Assembly (NCBI GenBank): GCA_937989665.1
Contig: CALKRN010000004.1
Span: forward strand, 1 to 64,000
DNA: 64,000 nt
Source: an uncultured Desulfomicrobiaceae bacterium
Lineage (GTDB): Bacteria > Desulfobacterota > Desulfovibrionia > Desulfovibrionales > Desulfomicrobiaceae
Reading direction: 5' to 3'
This document shows, piece by piece, positions 1 through 7,998 of this stretch. Position numbers and translations under genes: made by a program. Each line of letters opens with the position of its first letter. Within the stretch, counting starts at the first letter, position 1. The notes beneath the pieces were generated by a model. That model was given only the letters and a program-made list of their open reading frames with translations, made no database searches and had not been told where the DNA came from.

Positions 1-129
1 TCCGTTCGCTCCTCTGTCGAAGTTATGGTGTTCTTTTCCTCGAAGGGGCATGCCAAAGGGCCTTTTCCCTCCGTGGTGTGGTGTTCGGCGACTGACTCTG
101 GGGAAAGACGGTGACGAGTTCCACGTATG
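1..129. other. Left-edge sequence without a recognisable gene
   Basis: The 129 bases downstream of the gspF-like stop codon hold no convincing reading frame. On the minus strand a purine-rich stretch could precede another gene of the pilus cluster lying outside the window, but no start codon with good spacing is visible. Confidence 0.4.
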
Positions 130-1356
130 TCATCCTCCAAGTTTACTGACCAATTCGTACACCGGCAAGAGCAGACCCATCATGATGAGGGCAAAAATCC
201 CACCGAGGACAATCATGATCATCGGCTCTAAGGTCTTGGAGAGGACCTCGACCAGGCCAGCGAGTTTTTGGCGGTAGAGTTCGGCCACGTACTCTGCCTG
301 GTCATCGAGCTTGCCCGTCATCTCGCCCACGGCCAGCATGCGGACCGCAAAGGGGTCAAGGGCCTGGTTTTGGCGCAGCGCTTCGGAGAGAATGACGCCG
401 GCTCGAATGGAATTGCACGCCCCCTGCAAGCGGGCCTTGTATACCTCGTTGCCGGTGGAATCGATGACCAGGTTCAGGGAGCGCAAGACGCCGATCCCCG
501 CGCCGATGGTGATGCCGAGATACTCGGTGGCGCGGGCAGTGAGGGAGGTATGGAGGATGACGGAGAGCACCGGCAGGCGTAGGGCGAGGGCGCTTAAGGC
601 GTAGCGCAAGGGGTAGGAATGGCGGCGTGCCCAGGCAAGGAAGATGGCGATACCGGCAAGGGTGGCGGCGGTGATGAGAAACCAGTTTTTGAACCAGTCG
701 GCAATCGCCATGAGGAGGCGGGTCGGCGTCGGCAGTTCGATGCCCATGTCTTGGAAGAGGGCCACCAATTGAGGGACAACGTACCAGAACCAAAAGATCA
801 CGGCGAGGAGCACAACGGCGATGAGAAAGGTCGGGTAGGTGAGGGCCCGTTTCGTCCCGCTGATGATGTCGTGGATATGGCGCAGGTGGGCGCCACTTTT
901 TTTGAGCATGGCATCGAGCTGGCCAGTTTCCTCGCCGATCTGCACCATGTGGTGGACGACAAAGGGGGCGATATGCGGGTGACGGCCAAGGGCCTCGCTG
1001 AGGGTTTGGCCGGTCTGGATATCGGTGCGGATGCAGGTGATGGCATTTTTGAGGCGGGGATTTTTGGCATCCGTGGCGAGTTCTTCGAGGGCGTCGAGCA
1101 CGGTGACTCCGGCACCGATGAGCATGCCGAGGTTGTTGTAGAATTCGGAGAGTTCGAGCCGGGTGATCCGTCCCAGGCCAAGGCCCGTGCGCTGGGCCAG
1201 GATATTGAGGAGCTGGGGCACGGGCTGGACCTCGAGGGCGACCCCGCCGCTCGCTTCCACATAGCGGATGGCGGCCATGGGGTCGGTCACAGGCAGGTCG
1301 AGGACCCCGGACTCGATGCCGTTTGGCATGAGGACTTTGAAGCGAAACAAGGGCAT
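130..1356 (-). CDS. GspF/MshG-type inner-membrane platform protein
   Basis: This 408-residue protein has the length and layout of the GspF/PilC/MshG family, the inner-membrane platform that couples an assembly ATPase to pseudopilin polymerisation in type II secretion and type IV pilus systems. Two homologous GspF domains are visible, at about residues 65-190 and 270-390, each with the family pattern around 'GETGQLDAML' or 'GEMTGKLDDQ'. Hydrophobic segments lie at about 170-200, 220-245 and 375-400. The gene starts two bases after the stop codon of the GspE-like gene, so the two are probably cotranslated. Family assignment is firm; whether the machine is a pilus or a secretion system is inferred from the ExeA/MshM neighbour. 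Confidence 0.93.
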   Translation of the reverse strand: MPLFRFKVLMPNGIESGVLDLPVTDPMAAIRYVEASGGVALEVQPVPQLLNILAQRTGLGLGRITRLELSEFYNNLGMLIGAGVTVLDALEELATDAKNPRLKNAITCIRTDIQTGQTLSEALGRHPHIAPFVVHHMVQIGEETGQLDAMLKKSGAHLRHIHDIISGTKRALTYPTFLIAVVLLAVIFWFWYVVPQLVALFQDMGIELPTPTRLLMAIADWFKNWFLITAATLAGIAIFLAWARRHSYPLRYALSALALRLPVLSVILHTSLTARATEYLGITIGAGIGVLRSLNLVIDSTGNEVYKARLQGACNSIRAGVILSEALRQNQALDPFAVRMLAVGEMTGKLDDQAEYVAELYRQKLAGLVEVLSKTLEPMIMIVLGGIFALIMMGLLLPVYELVSKLGG

Positions 1357-1358
1357 GG

Positions 1359-3017
1359 CTATTCTGCGGCGTACCGGGTGGTGCCGAGCACCCGCATGAG
1401 TTCTTCCACCGATGTCGTGCCGGCCACGGCCTTATCCACGCCCACGTGGAACATAGAACGGAACCCTTGCTGGCGGGCAACGGACTCGATCTCCACCAAT
1501 GGGGCTTCGGCCTCCAGCATGGTGCGGATCTCTGGCGAGACAATGAGGATCTCGTACACCAAGGTACGCCCGAGGTACCCGGAATTACCGCAGGCGGCGC
1601 AACCCTTGCCGCGAAAGAGGCGCTCAGGGCGTACCCCGAGATAGCGCACTTCGTCCTCCGTGGGGGAGTAGGCCTCTTGGCAGTGGGGGCAAAGGGTGCG
1701 CACGAGGCGCTGGCTCACCACTGCCACGAGGGACTCGGCCAGGCTGAGGGCGTCGATCCCTAGGCCGCGCAAGCGGGGGATGGCACCAAGAGCGGTGTTG
1801 CTGTGCAAGGTGGAGAGGACCAGGTGGCCGGTGGTGGCAGCTGTGATGGCAGTCTTGGCGGTGAGTTCGTCGCGCATTTCGCCGATGAGGATAATATCTG
1901 GGTCGTGGCGCAAAAAGTAGCGCATGGCATTGGCAAAATCATAGCCTGCGGCCTCGTTGACCTGGGTTTGCCGCGCCAGGGGCACGATGTATTCAATGGG
2001 GTTTTCTATCGTGAGGACGTTTTTGCCCAAAAGATCGAGGGAGGAGAGCCCGGCTACAAGGGTGGTGGACTTGCCCGAGCCTGTGGGGCCGGTGAGAAGG
2101 ATGATGCCAAAGGGTTCTTGGAAGGCCCGTTCCAAATTGCCGAGGTCTTGGGGGAGAAAACCGAGGGCGCGTAGGCTCAAATTGGCCCGTTCTTGGGAGA
2201 GCAGGCGCAGGACGAGGTTCTCGCCATAGGGCGTGACCACCGAGGAGACGCGGATATCGAATTTGCGTTGGAGCAAGGTGGCGCTCCAGCGGCCGTCTTG
2301 GGGCAGGCGCTGTTCCGAAATATCCATGCCTGCAGCGAGTTTGATGCCCGTAATGACTCGGCGCAGGGCAGGCGGGTAGAAGCGCACAGGGCGCAAGACC
2401 CCATCCACGCGAAAGGCGACGTTGATGCCTCGTTCCATGGGTCGGATATGGATATCCGAGGTGCGCTCCTTGATGGCGAAAAGGAGGAGATATTCTATAA
2501 AGCGGTCCGGGCTCACGGTGAGGGTGGCGTCGTTGGCAAGGGCGCGGGCCTCGCGCTCCAAGATCTCTTCGACGGGATTTTCCAGGAAGAAGAAATAGTT
2601 GTAGATAGCAGCCACCACCTTGCTCTCTTCGGTGAGCACCGCTTTGGGCGGCAGACCACAGAAGCGCAAACAGGCTTGCTCCATCTCGGGGGTGGGCAGG
2701 TTTGAGGTCGCCACCCGCACACCATCGGCTTCTACCCGTAGGGGGAGCATGCGCAGGGAAAGGCAGATCTGGCGGTTGAAGTTGCGCAGCAGGGCCACGT
2801 TTGGGACCTCACGAGCCAGATCAATGTGCGGGATGCCGAGCTGCTCGCTTAAGGCGTGGGTGAGGTCGTATTCCGAGACGATGCCGATGCCGGTGAGGAC
2901 TTGGCCGAGTTTTTCGCCGGTCACTCGCTGCTCTTGGAGGGCGTACTGGATGTGCTGGTCGGTGATGAGCCCTCGTTCTTTGAGGAGATCCCCGAGGCGG
3001 ATGACGGGTCGGCTCAT
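1359..3017 (-). CDS. GspE/MshE-type assembly ATPase
   Basis: A 552-residue hexameric secretion/pilus ATPase. An N-terminal MshEN/GspE-N domain (about 1-145) precedes the catalytic core. Walker A is GPTGSGKST (310-318), Walker B is the segment ILIGEMRD (about 376-383), and a four-cysteine zinc site is formed by CPHC (443-446) and CAAC (473-476), as in GspE and PilB. The frame is open for another 51 codons upstream, but the ATG at 3017 is preferred: the upstream part reads like shadow sequence of exeA, and ATG at 3017 overlaps the exeA stop codon in an ATGA arrangement that suggests translational coupling. It probably powers the GspF-like platform encoded next. Confidence 0.95.
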   Translation of the reverse strand: MSRPVIRLGDLLKERGLITDQHIQYALQEQRVTGEKLGQVLTGIGIVSEYDLTHALSEQLGIPHIDLAREVPNVALLRNFNRQICLSLRMLPLRVEADGVRVATSNLPTPEMEQACLRFCGLPPKAVLTEESKVVAAIYNYFFFLENPVEEILEREARALANDATLTVSPDRFIEYLLLFAIKERTSDIHIRPMERGINVAFRVDGVLRPVRFYPPALRRVITGIKLAAGMDISEQRLPQDGRWSATLLQRKFDIRVSSVVTPYGENLVLRLLSQERANLSLRALGFLPQDLGNLERAFQEPFGIILLTGPTGSGKSTTLVAGLSSLDLLGKNVLTIENPIEYIVPLARQTQVNEAAGYDFANAMRYFLRHDPDIILIGEMRDELTAKTAITAATTGHLVLSTLHSNTALGAIPRLRGLGIDALSLAESLVAVVSQRLVRTLCPHCQEAYSPTEDEVRYLGVRPERLFRGKGCAACGNSGYLGRTLVYEILIVSPEIRTMLEAEAPLVEIESVARQQGFRSMFHVGVDKAVAGTTSVEELMRVLGTTRYAAE

Positions 3018-4018
3018 GGTTGCCCCCCGACAGTGGCGTTGGGGCGGGAAAGCGCGGGCTGGAGGATCTCGAGGAGCACTTGGGCCGCGCTGCGGTGTTG
3101 GCCATCCACAGGCCAGGTAGGGACAAAGGCCAAGGCCACGGCCAGGACAATGAGGGCCGTTACCGCCCATGTCCAGGAGATTCCTTGTTTCAAATCACGT
3201 TCCTGACGCACTTCGTGGAGCGCTGCCCCCAGGACCCGGCCATTGAGGGCGTCGGCCTGCAGGGCGATGCAGGCATACAGGGCCCGTTCGAGGATGAGGT
3301 TGGCCAGGCGCAGGTTGCCATGGCAGCCCTGCCAGAGCCGCCACGCCCCCCAAGGGGTAAGGCGGAGCTGCGAGCCGGCAGAGGAGAGCTTGAAGTGGGT
3401 GTAGTCAATGAGTTCCTGGCGCGAGAGCTCTGGGAGGGTGCGGCTTATGGCGATGCGGCTTTTGAGTTGCCGCAGGTTCGGCTCGCGTAAGCGTTCAGCG
3501 ATCTCTGGCTGGGCAATGAGCAGGACTTGGACGAGCTTTTGGCCGCCAAATTCGAAGTTCCCTAAAAGGCGCAAGGCCTCCAGAGAGTCAAAGGAGAGGT
3601 TGTGGGCCTCGTCCACGACGATGACAGGGATGCGGCCGGCTTCAAAACGGTCGAGAAAAAAGGCTTGCAGGGCGCGTTGGTGGTCAAGGAGGGTCCAGCC
3701 CGGCTCTGGGTGGAGGCCAAAGTCTTCGGCAATGGCGCGAAAGAGGTCCTCTTTGGTGAACATGGTGGTGAACACCCAGGCAAAGTCCACAGGCTCAGTT
3801 TCGAGGCGGGCAAAGAGTTGGAGGGCAAGGGAGGTTTTTCCTACTCCCACTTCGCCCATGAGGAGGAGAAATCCTTTGCGGGTGAGAATGCCGTGGGCGA
3901 ATTCTTCGAGGATGGTGCGGGTGGCTGGAGTATGGAAAAATCCCTCTTGGCTTGTGGCCATGGAAAAGGGATTGCCGGTGAGGTGAAGACGGGCAAAAGG
4001 ATGATTTTGGGATGTCAT
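3014..4018 (-). CDS. ExeA/MshM-like AAA ATPase
   Basis: A 334-residue AAA ATPase of the ExeA/GspA/MshM family. Walker A is GEVGVGKTS (about 55-63) and Walker B is IPVIVVDEAH (130-139). A single transmembrane segment lies at about 283-301, followed by a short tail of about 30 residues. ExeA proteins carry a larger periplasmic peptidoglycan-binding part, which is missing here, so the protein is closer to MshM of MSHA pilus clusters. The order ExeA/MshM - GspE/MshE - GspF/MshG on one strand fits an MSHA-like pilus locus. It starts the three-gene run; the 242 bases upstream separate it from the DUF190 gene. Confidence 0.88.
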   Translation of the reverse strand: MTSQNHPFARLHLTGNPFSMATSQEGFFHTPATRTILEEFAHGILTRKGFLLLMGEVGVGKTSLALQLFARLETEPVDFAWVFTTMFTKEDLFRAIAEDFGLHPEPGWTLLDHQRALQAFFLDRFEAGRIPVIVVDEAHNLSFDSLEALRLLGNFEFGGQKLVQVLLIAQPEIAERLREPNLRQLKSRIAISRTLPELSRQELIDYTHFKLSSAGSQLRLTPWGAWRLWQGCHGNLRLANLILERALYACIALQADALNGRVLGAALHEVRQERDLKQGISWTWAVTALIVLAVALAFVPTWPVDGQHRSAAQVLLEILQPALSRPNATVGGQP

Positions 4019-4260
4019 GGCCGTAGGCCATGAAAAGAAGACGCCTTTCTGTCAAGGGCAGGGACGTGACAGACTGGGTAGGCGAAGGAAAAAGGGGCGT
4101 TGTTGAAATTCGTGCTTCAGGGCCTCTTTCAGGGGAAGGCCATAGGGGTGGTCCGTGGTGACTCTAAGGAGTGCTGGGGGCAAGAGCGCTTGAGGTGCTG
4201 GGCATTGAGCGCCCAGGTGCTCCACGGAGCCTGGTTGGTGGATGGCATGCCTCGAGCCGG
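4019..4260. other. Intergenic region between exeA-like gene and DUF190 gene
   Basis: These 242 bases lie between two minus-strand genes and should hold the promoter of the exeA-gspE-gspF run. A TTGACA match on the minus strand (4055-4050) lies only 32 bases from the exeA start, too close to be a normal -35 box. No terminator hairpin with a T-run is visible. Confidence 0.4.
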
Positions 4261-4599
4261 CTAGGACTTGGGGGCGGCGTTTGAGAATTCTCGGAGGTCG
4301 AAGATATCCAGCTCCTCCCGGGTGACGAGGATATGGGGCGCCAGTTCGAGGATGTCTTTCAGGAAGGTGTCGGTGGCCTCCACACTATCAACGATTTCGA
4401 TGACCACGGGTAGACTCTCCGAGAGGCGCAGGATGGAGGCTGAGCGCAAGCCACGGGAGCCAAAACCTATGACCCCACGAAAGAGAGTCGCCCCTTTGAG
4501 GTGGCGTTCCATGGCCTTTTGGAGGATGGTGTCCGAGAGGCGTTTGCCCTGGTGGCGGTCCGTTTCACTCAGATAGAGGCGCAGGCGTTGTCCGCGCAT
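4261..4599 (-). CDS. DUF190 family protein
   Basis: A 112-residue DUF190 protein. The family adopts a PII-like ferredoxin fold and is often encoded beside crcB; its biochemical role is not established. The family core is visible as an N-terminal 'LRLYLSETD' strand, a helix ending in 'LKGATLFRGVIGFG' and a 'LPVVIEIVDS' strand. The frame is open further upstream, but that part overlaps crcB and looks like shadow sequence. The ATG at 4599 has AAGGAG at suitable spacing. It lies 46 bases after crcB and is the last gene of the minus-strand run. A link to fluoride tolerance is inference from position. Confidence 0.9.
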   Translation of the reverse strand: MRGQRLRLYLSETDRHQGKRLSDTILQKAMERHLKGATLFRGVIGFGSRGLRSASILRLSESLPVVIEIVDSVEATDTFLKDILELAPHILVTREELDIFDLREFSNAAPKS

Positions 4600-4645
4600 G
4601 GCGAGACTCCTTGGTTTGTTGGGCACCAACGGTGTGGCCCCAGGA

Positions 4646-5020
4646 TCAGGGCAGAATACGGGCAATGACCATCCCCAGGTACAGGGCGGCAAAACCCACG
4701 GTGACTTGGCCGATGGCATTGGCCGTGGCGAGAAGGAATTCTCCAGTGCGCACCAAGGCCATGGTCTCGAAGGTAAAGGTGGAAAAGGTCGTGAAGGCCC
4801 CGAGAAAGCCGGTGAGGAGCACCAGTCGCATTTCCGGAGGCAGGGCCATCCGTTCGTCCAGCAAGGTGGCAATGAGGCCAAAAAAGAAACAACCGACGAC
4901 GTTGACTACCGCTGTGCCCATGGGGAAGCCGAATCCCCAGCGGTTCTGGACTGCTCCAGCTAACCCCCAACGGGCCAGCGCCCCCAGGGCGCCGGCGATG
5001 GCAATGAGGAGATACTTCAT
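4646..5020 (-). CDS. crcB: Fluoride ion channel CrcB (Fluc)
   Basis: A 124-residue, four-helix membrane protein of the CrcB/Fluc family. Fluc proteins form dual-topology dimers that export fluoride and protect enolase and pyrophosphatase. The signature segment 'GFLGAFTTFSTF' (about 71-82) contains the conserved phenylalanines and the TFST turn, and 'NVVGCFFFG' supplies the conserved pore asparagine of helix 2. The start codon overlaps the stop of the aldehyde oxidoreductase gene (ATGA at 5017-5020). No fluoride riboswitch can precede it because the upstream sequence is coding, so any fluoride response would have to act elsewhere. Confidence 0.95.
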   Translation of the reverse strand: MKYLLIAIAGALGALARWGLAGAVQNRWGFGFPMGTAVVNVVGCFFFGLIATLLDERMALPPEMRLVLLTGFLGAFTTFSTFTFETMALVRTGEFLLATANAIGQVTVGFAALYLGMVIARILP

Positions 5021-6765
5021 GGGTGGACCTCTGCTGCGCAGCGAAGAATGGCTTGGGCATAGTCTTGGCGTAGGGCTTCGAGATAGCGGGCGTCGATGGG
5101 GCCGCGCCAGGTTGTAACCTCTGTAAAGCGCCGTGGAATGGTCACCGCGAGGGGATCAAAGCCAAAGGCGAGTCTTTGTACCCAGCGCATGGCCTGAAGG
5201 CGGCGGGCCGTGGCGGGCAGATCGGCGGCGAGCTCGTTTTGGCCGAGGGCCTCGAGGCATTGGGCGATCCGCTCCTGGGTATAGACCTTGCGGGCAAAGA
5301 GACAGGCGACCATGGAGGTGAGCAGGACCCGTTCGGCTTCGTCATCAAGGAGGAAGCGCACGGCAGCGGCGGTATCCTGGGGTGGGTTGCTTTGGTCGTA
5401 GCTGTAGGCCCCGGTATCGAGATGGGAGTGGCGCAGCCCCAAGGCCTGGGCGACAAAAAAGGTCTCGCCTGTGGCATAACCAGCCATCTCCTGGCCGAGG
5501 ACGCAGGCAAAGTCCGCCCCGCCATAGGCGTGGGCAGCAGCATCTGCCCCGCGGCTGAGGGTACGCCAAAAATCGGTGTCCGCTGCTGCAAGCCGGTGTA
5601 CCCCATCGCGGTAGGGGGCAAGGTCGCCAAAGGCGAGGCGCAGGCCCGTGTCGGTTTCGGAGATAACGCCGCGCTCCAGGGCCTCGGTGGCCCAAGCCAG
5701 GGCCACGCCCGCACTCATGGCATCGAGGCCGGCCTTTTCCACGTCGTCGAGCAGGGTGAGGATGTCCGCTGGGGTGCGGAGATGGAGCATCGTGCCCAGG
5801 GCAAAGATGGGTTCGTAGTCGTAGGACACCTGGCGGTAGAGATAGCGGTTGTCCTGGGGGATGAATTTTTCGCGGACAAAGCCCACATGGATACAGCCCA
5901 CCGGGCAGCCGGCACAGGCGGCATTGCGCAGTAGGGCGTCGTCGGCAAAACGCTGGCCGCTCACCTGGGAGATGGCGGCGGGGTTGCTGGTGGCCTGGAG
6001 GTTGCGCCAGGGCAGGGCCTTGAGGGCATCGAGGGGTTCGAGGTTCTCCGGCGTGCCCAGGTTGTGGTATTTGTGCATCATCTCCGTATCTGTGAGCTGG
6101 CGGAAGATGTCTTTGAAAAGGGCAGAGTAGGTTTTGCCCTCAGGAAGGGGGAGGGGCTCTTCGCCGACCACGGCAATGGCTTTGACCCGTTTGGCTCCCA
6201 AAGCCGCACCACACCCCAGACGACCAAAGTGGCGGTAGGTATCGACGTTGATGCAGGCCATGGGCGAGCAGCGCTCCCCGGCCAAGCCAATGCGCCAGAT
6301 GCTGCGATGCCCAGAACCTGCGGTGCGGCGGCGGATGCGTTTGGCACAGGCGAGGGCATCCATGCCCCAGAGATAGCCGGCTTCTTCCACGGCCACATCA
6401 TGGGCACCCACCTGCACGATACAAGGGCGTGGCGATTGGCCCACTAGGACAAGGGCATCCAGCCCAGCAAAGCGCAAAGCCAGGGCCGAGCGGCCACCGG
6501 CATGGGATTCAGCGTATCCCCCATGGCGTGGCGAGACAAAGGCGCACACCGTCTTGCTCATGAGAGGAAAGAAGCCCGTGAGGGGGCCGATGGTAAAGAT
6601 GACGGGTTGCGCTGGGTGGTCCCAAGGTTCGCTGGGCAGGGCGTATTGCCCAAAGAGGGCAGCGGCAAGGCCGGATCCGCCGAGATGTTGCCGTAGCTCG
6701 GGCAGGCGGCGTAGGCGGGCCTTGCCGGTATCGAGGCGGATTTCCAAGACAGTGACGGCACTCAT
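5017..6765 (-). CDS. Aldehyde:ferredoxin oxidoreductase family protein
   Basis: A 582-residue member of the tungsten/molybdopterin aldehyde:ferredoxin oxidoreductase (AOR) family, which oxidises aldehydes to carboxylic acids with ferredoxin as electron acceptor. The N-terminal pterin-binding domain carries 'IGPLTG' (59-64) and the segment 'GRLGCGAALGAKRVKAI' (181-197), close to the family GRxGxGAVMGSK signature. The [4Fe-4S] cysteines start with CAGCPVGC (284-291). It overlaps the polyferredoxin gene upstream by ATGA (6762-6765), and that protein is the likely electron partner. The true substrate cannot be read from the sequence. The length is slightly below the roughly 600 residues common in the family. 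Confidence 0.9.
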   Translation of the reverse strand: MSAVTVLEIRLDTGKARLRRLPELRQHLGGSGLAAALFGQYALPSEPWDHPAQPVIFTIGPLTGFFPLMSKTVCAFVSPRHGGYAESHAGGRSALALRFAGLDALVLVGQSPRPCIVQVGAHDVAVEEAGYLWGMDALACAKRIRRRTAGSGHRSIWRIGLAGERCSPMACINVDTYRHFGRLGCGAALGAKRVKAIAVVGEEPLPLPEGKTYSALFKDIFRQLTDTEMMHKYHNLGTPENLEPLDALKALPWRNLQATSNPAAISQVSGQRFADDALLRNAACAGCPVGCIHVGFVREKFIPQDNRYLYRQVSYDYEPIFALGTMLHLRTPADILTLLDDVEKAGLDAMSAGVALAWATEALERGVISETDTGLRLAFGDLAPYRDGVHRLAAADTDFWRTLSRGADAAAHAYGGADFACVLGQEMAGYATGETFFVAQALGLRHSHLDTGAYSYDQSNPPQDTAAAVRFLLDDEAERVLLTSMVACLFARKVYTQERIAQCLEALGQNELAADLPATARRLQAMRWVQRLAFGFDPLAVTIPRRFTEVTTWRGPIDARYLEALRQDYAQAILRCAAEVHP

Positions 6766-7166
6766 GGGGTGACCTCCGCGAGTTCGAGGCAGTCATGGGG
6801 GCAGTAGGGCACGCATTGGCCGCAATGGATACAGACAAAGACATTACCGACGCGGTCCTGGGAGATGGCCTCTACCGGGCAGGCCGCCACGCAGCGGCCG
6901 CACCCGATGCACAGGGATTTATTTTGGATGACACCACCGCCCCGGCGGGCGCTCAGGCTGCCAGTGGGACAGACCGCGGCGCAGGGTGGAGGGTCGCAAG
7001 CAAGGCAGACCGTGGCTTCAAAGCCGGTGGACAGCCCGCCAGAAGAGGCGATGCGGATGCCCGCATGTTCCCAGGACAGAAGGCGATGCACCTGCCGGGC
7101 GCACGCCAGGGAACAGCTATGGCAGCCAATGCAGCGCTCCATGTGGGCGGCAAGAAGTCGTTTCAT
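6762..7166 (-). CDS. Polyferredoxin, four [4Fe-4S] clusters
   Basis: A 134-residue iron-sulfur protein with sixteen cysteines in four motifs: CIGCHSCSLAC near the N-terminus, the CLACDPPPCAAVC block, CIGCGRCVAAC and CIHCGQCVPYC. This is the HycB/DmsB/NrfC-like electron-transfer fold. The ATG at 7166 is preceded by GGAGG; a longer open frame upstream overlaps rsmE and lacks family similarity. The stop overlaps the start of the AOR gene, as is common for AOR partner subunits, so it probably carries electrons between the AOR and the ferredoxin or quinone pool (inference). Confidence 0.92.
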   Translation of the reverse strand: MKRLLAAHMERCIGCHSCSLACARQVHRLLSWEHAGIRIASSGGLSTGFEATVCLACDPPPCAAVCPTGSLSARRGGGVIQNKSLCIGCGRCVAACPVEAISQDRVGNVFVCIHCGQCVPYCPHDCLELAEVTP

Positions 7167-7215
7167 AAAACCTCCACGGGTGGCTGGGAGACGTTTTGGC
7201 TGGAGGCATCCTCCC

Positions 7216-7998
7216 TCATCGGCGCATGCGTCCGCCCTGTGAGGGGGGAGATGTACCTGGCAGGCCTTGGGTATTTTGGAGACGTTGGTGCCCATACCAG
7301 GCCAGGGCCAAAACGCAAAGCCCAGCTGTTTCGGCGCGAAGAATCCGTTGGCCAAGGGATCGGGCCTGCCAGCCGTGGGAGGTCAAGGAGGCGATCTCTG
7401 CTGAGGTGAGGCCGCCTTCCGGACCGATGGCCATCAGGCATGGTGCCAGGAGGTCCCCTTCGTGGAGCAAGGCTTCGGGGGAAGCCTCTTCCCAGAGGAC
7501 GCAGCGACGAGGGATTTGTTGGGCCGCCGTGACGAGGGCCGTTAGGTTGGAGAGGGCGCGCAGCTCTGGCAGCCAGGGGCTTTGGCATTGTTTGGCGGCG
7601 GCCACGGCCTGACGGTGCCAGGCTGCCGGGGCATCAGGGGGGATCGTTCCCTGGGAGCGGGCAGCCCGCCAGAACCAGACCCCTTGGGCCCCGAGCTCGA
7701 CTGCTTTTTCCACAGTAAAGCCTCGGCGCCCTCCTTTGGTCCAGGCCGGGGCAAGAATAGGTCCAACTGGTCGGGGATGGTCCTTTCCTGGTTCGAGGCC
7801 TTCAAGGGTCAAGACTCCGCGCCGTAGCCCCTGACGCACAACGCATTGCATGGTTTTGCCTTGGCCATCGAAGAGGGTGACCGTGGCTCCCGGGCGCAGG
7901 CGGAGCACTCCTGCCAGGTGGTGGGCCTCGTCGCCAACGAGCTCGAGGGGTCCTCTCCATGCCGCGGCAGGGAGAAAGGCCCAGGGGATACGGTTCAT
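7216..7998 (-). CDS. rsmE: 16S rRNA (uracil-1498-N3)-methyltransferase RsmE
   Basis: A 260-residue SPOUT-class methyltransferase that methylates U1498 of 16S rRNA with S-adenosylmethionine. Family motifs are visible: an N-terminal PUA-like domain with 'HHLAGVLRLRPGATV', then 'FTVEKAVELGAQGVWF', the knot segment 'IGPEGGLTSAEI' and 'SLGQRILRAETAGL'. The start overlaps the gcvT stop (ATGA at 7995-7998). The last 15 or so residues (after 'WYGHQRL') extend past the usual end and are polar. It is part of the minus-strand run and has no evident functional link to its neighbours. Confidence 0.94.
   Translation of the reverse strand: MNRIPWAFLPAAAWRGPLELVGDEAHHLAGVLRLRPGATVTLFDGQGKTMQCVVRQGLRRGVLTLEGLEPGKDHPRPVGPILAPAWTKGGRRGFTVEKAVELGAQGVWFWRAARSQGTIPPDAPAAWHRQAVAAAKQCQSPWLPELRALSNLTALVTAAQQIPRRCVLWEEASPEALLHEGDLLAPCLMAIGPEGGLTSAEIASLTSHGWQARSLGQRILRAETAGLCVLALAWYGHQRLQNTQGLPGTSPPSQGGRMRR

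Noticed and set aside
5021-5080. Fluoride riboswitch before crcB
   Set aside because: The region is the coding end of the aldehyde oxidoreductase gene and crcB starts inside its stop codon.
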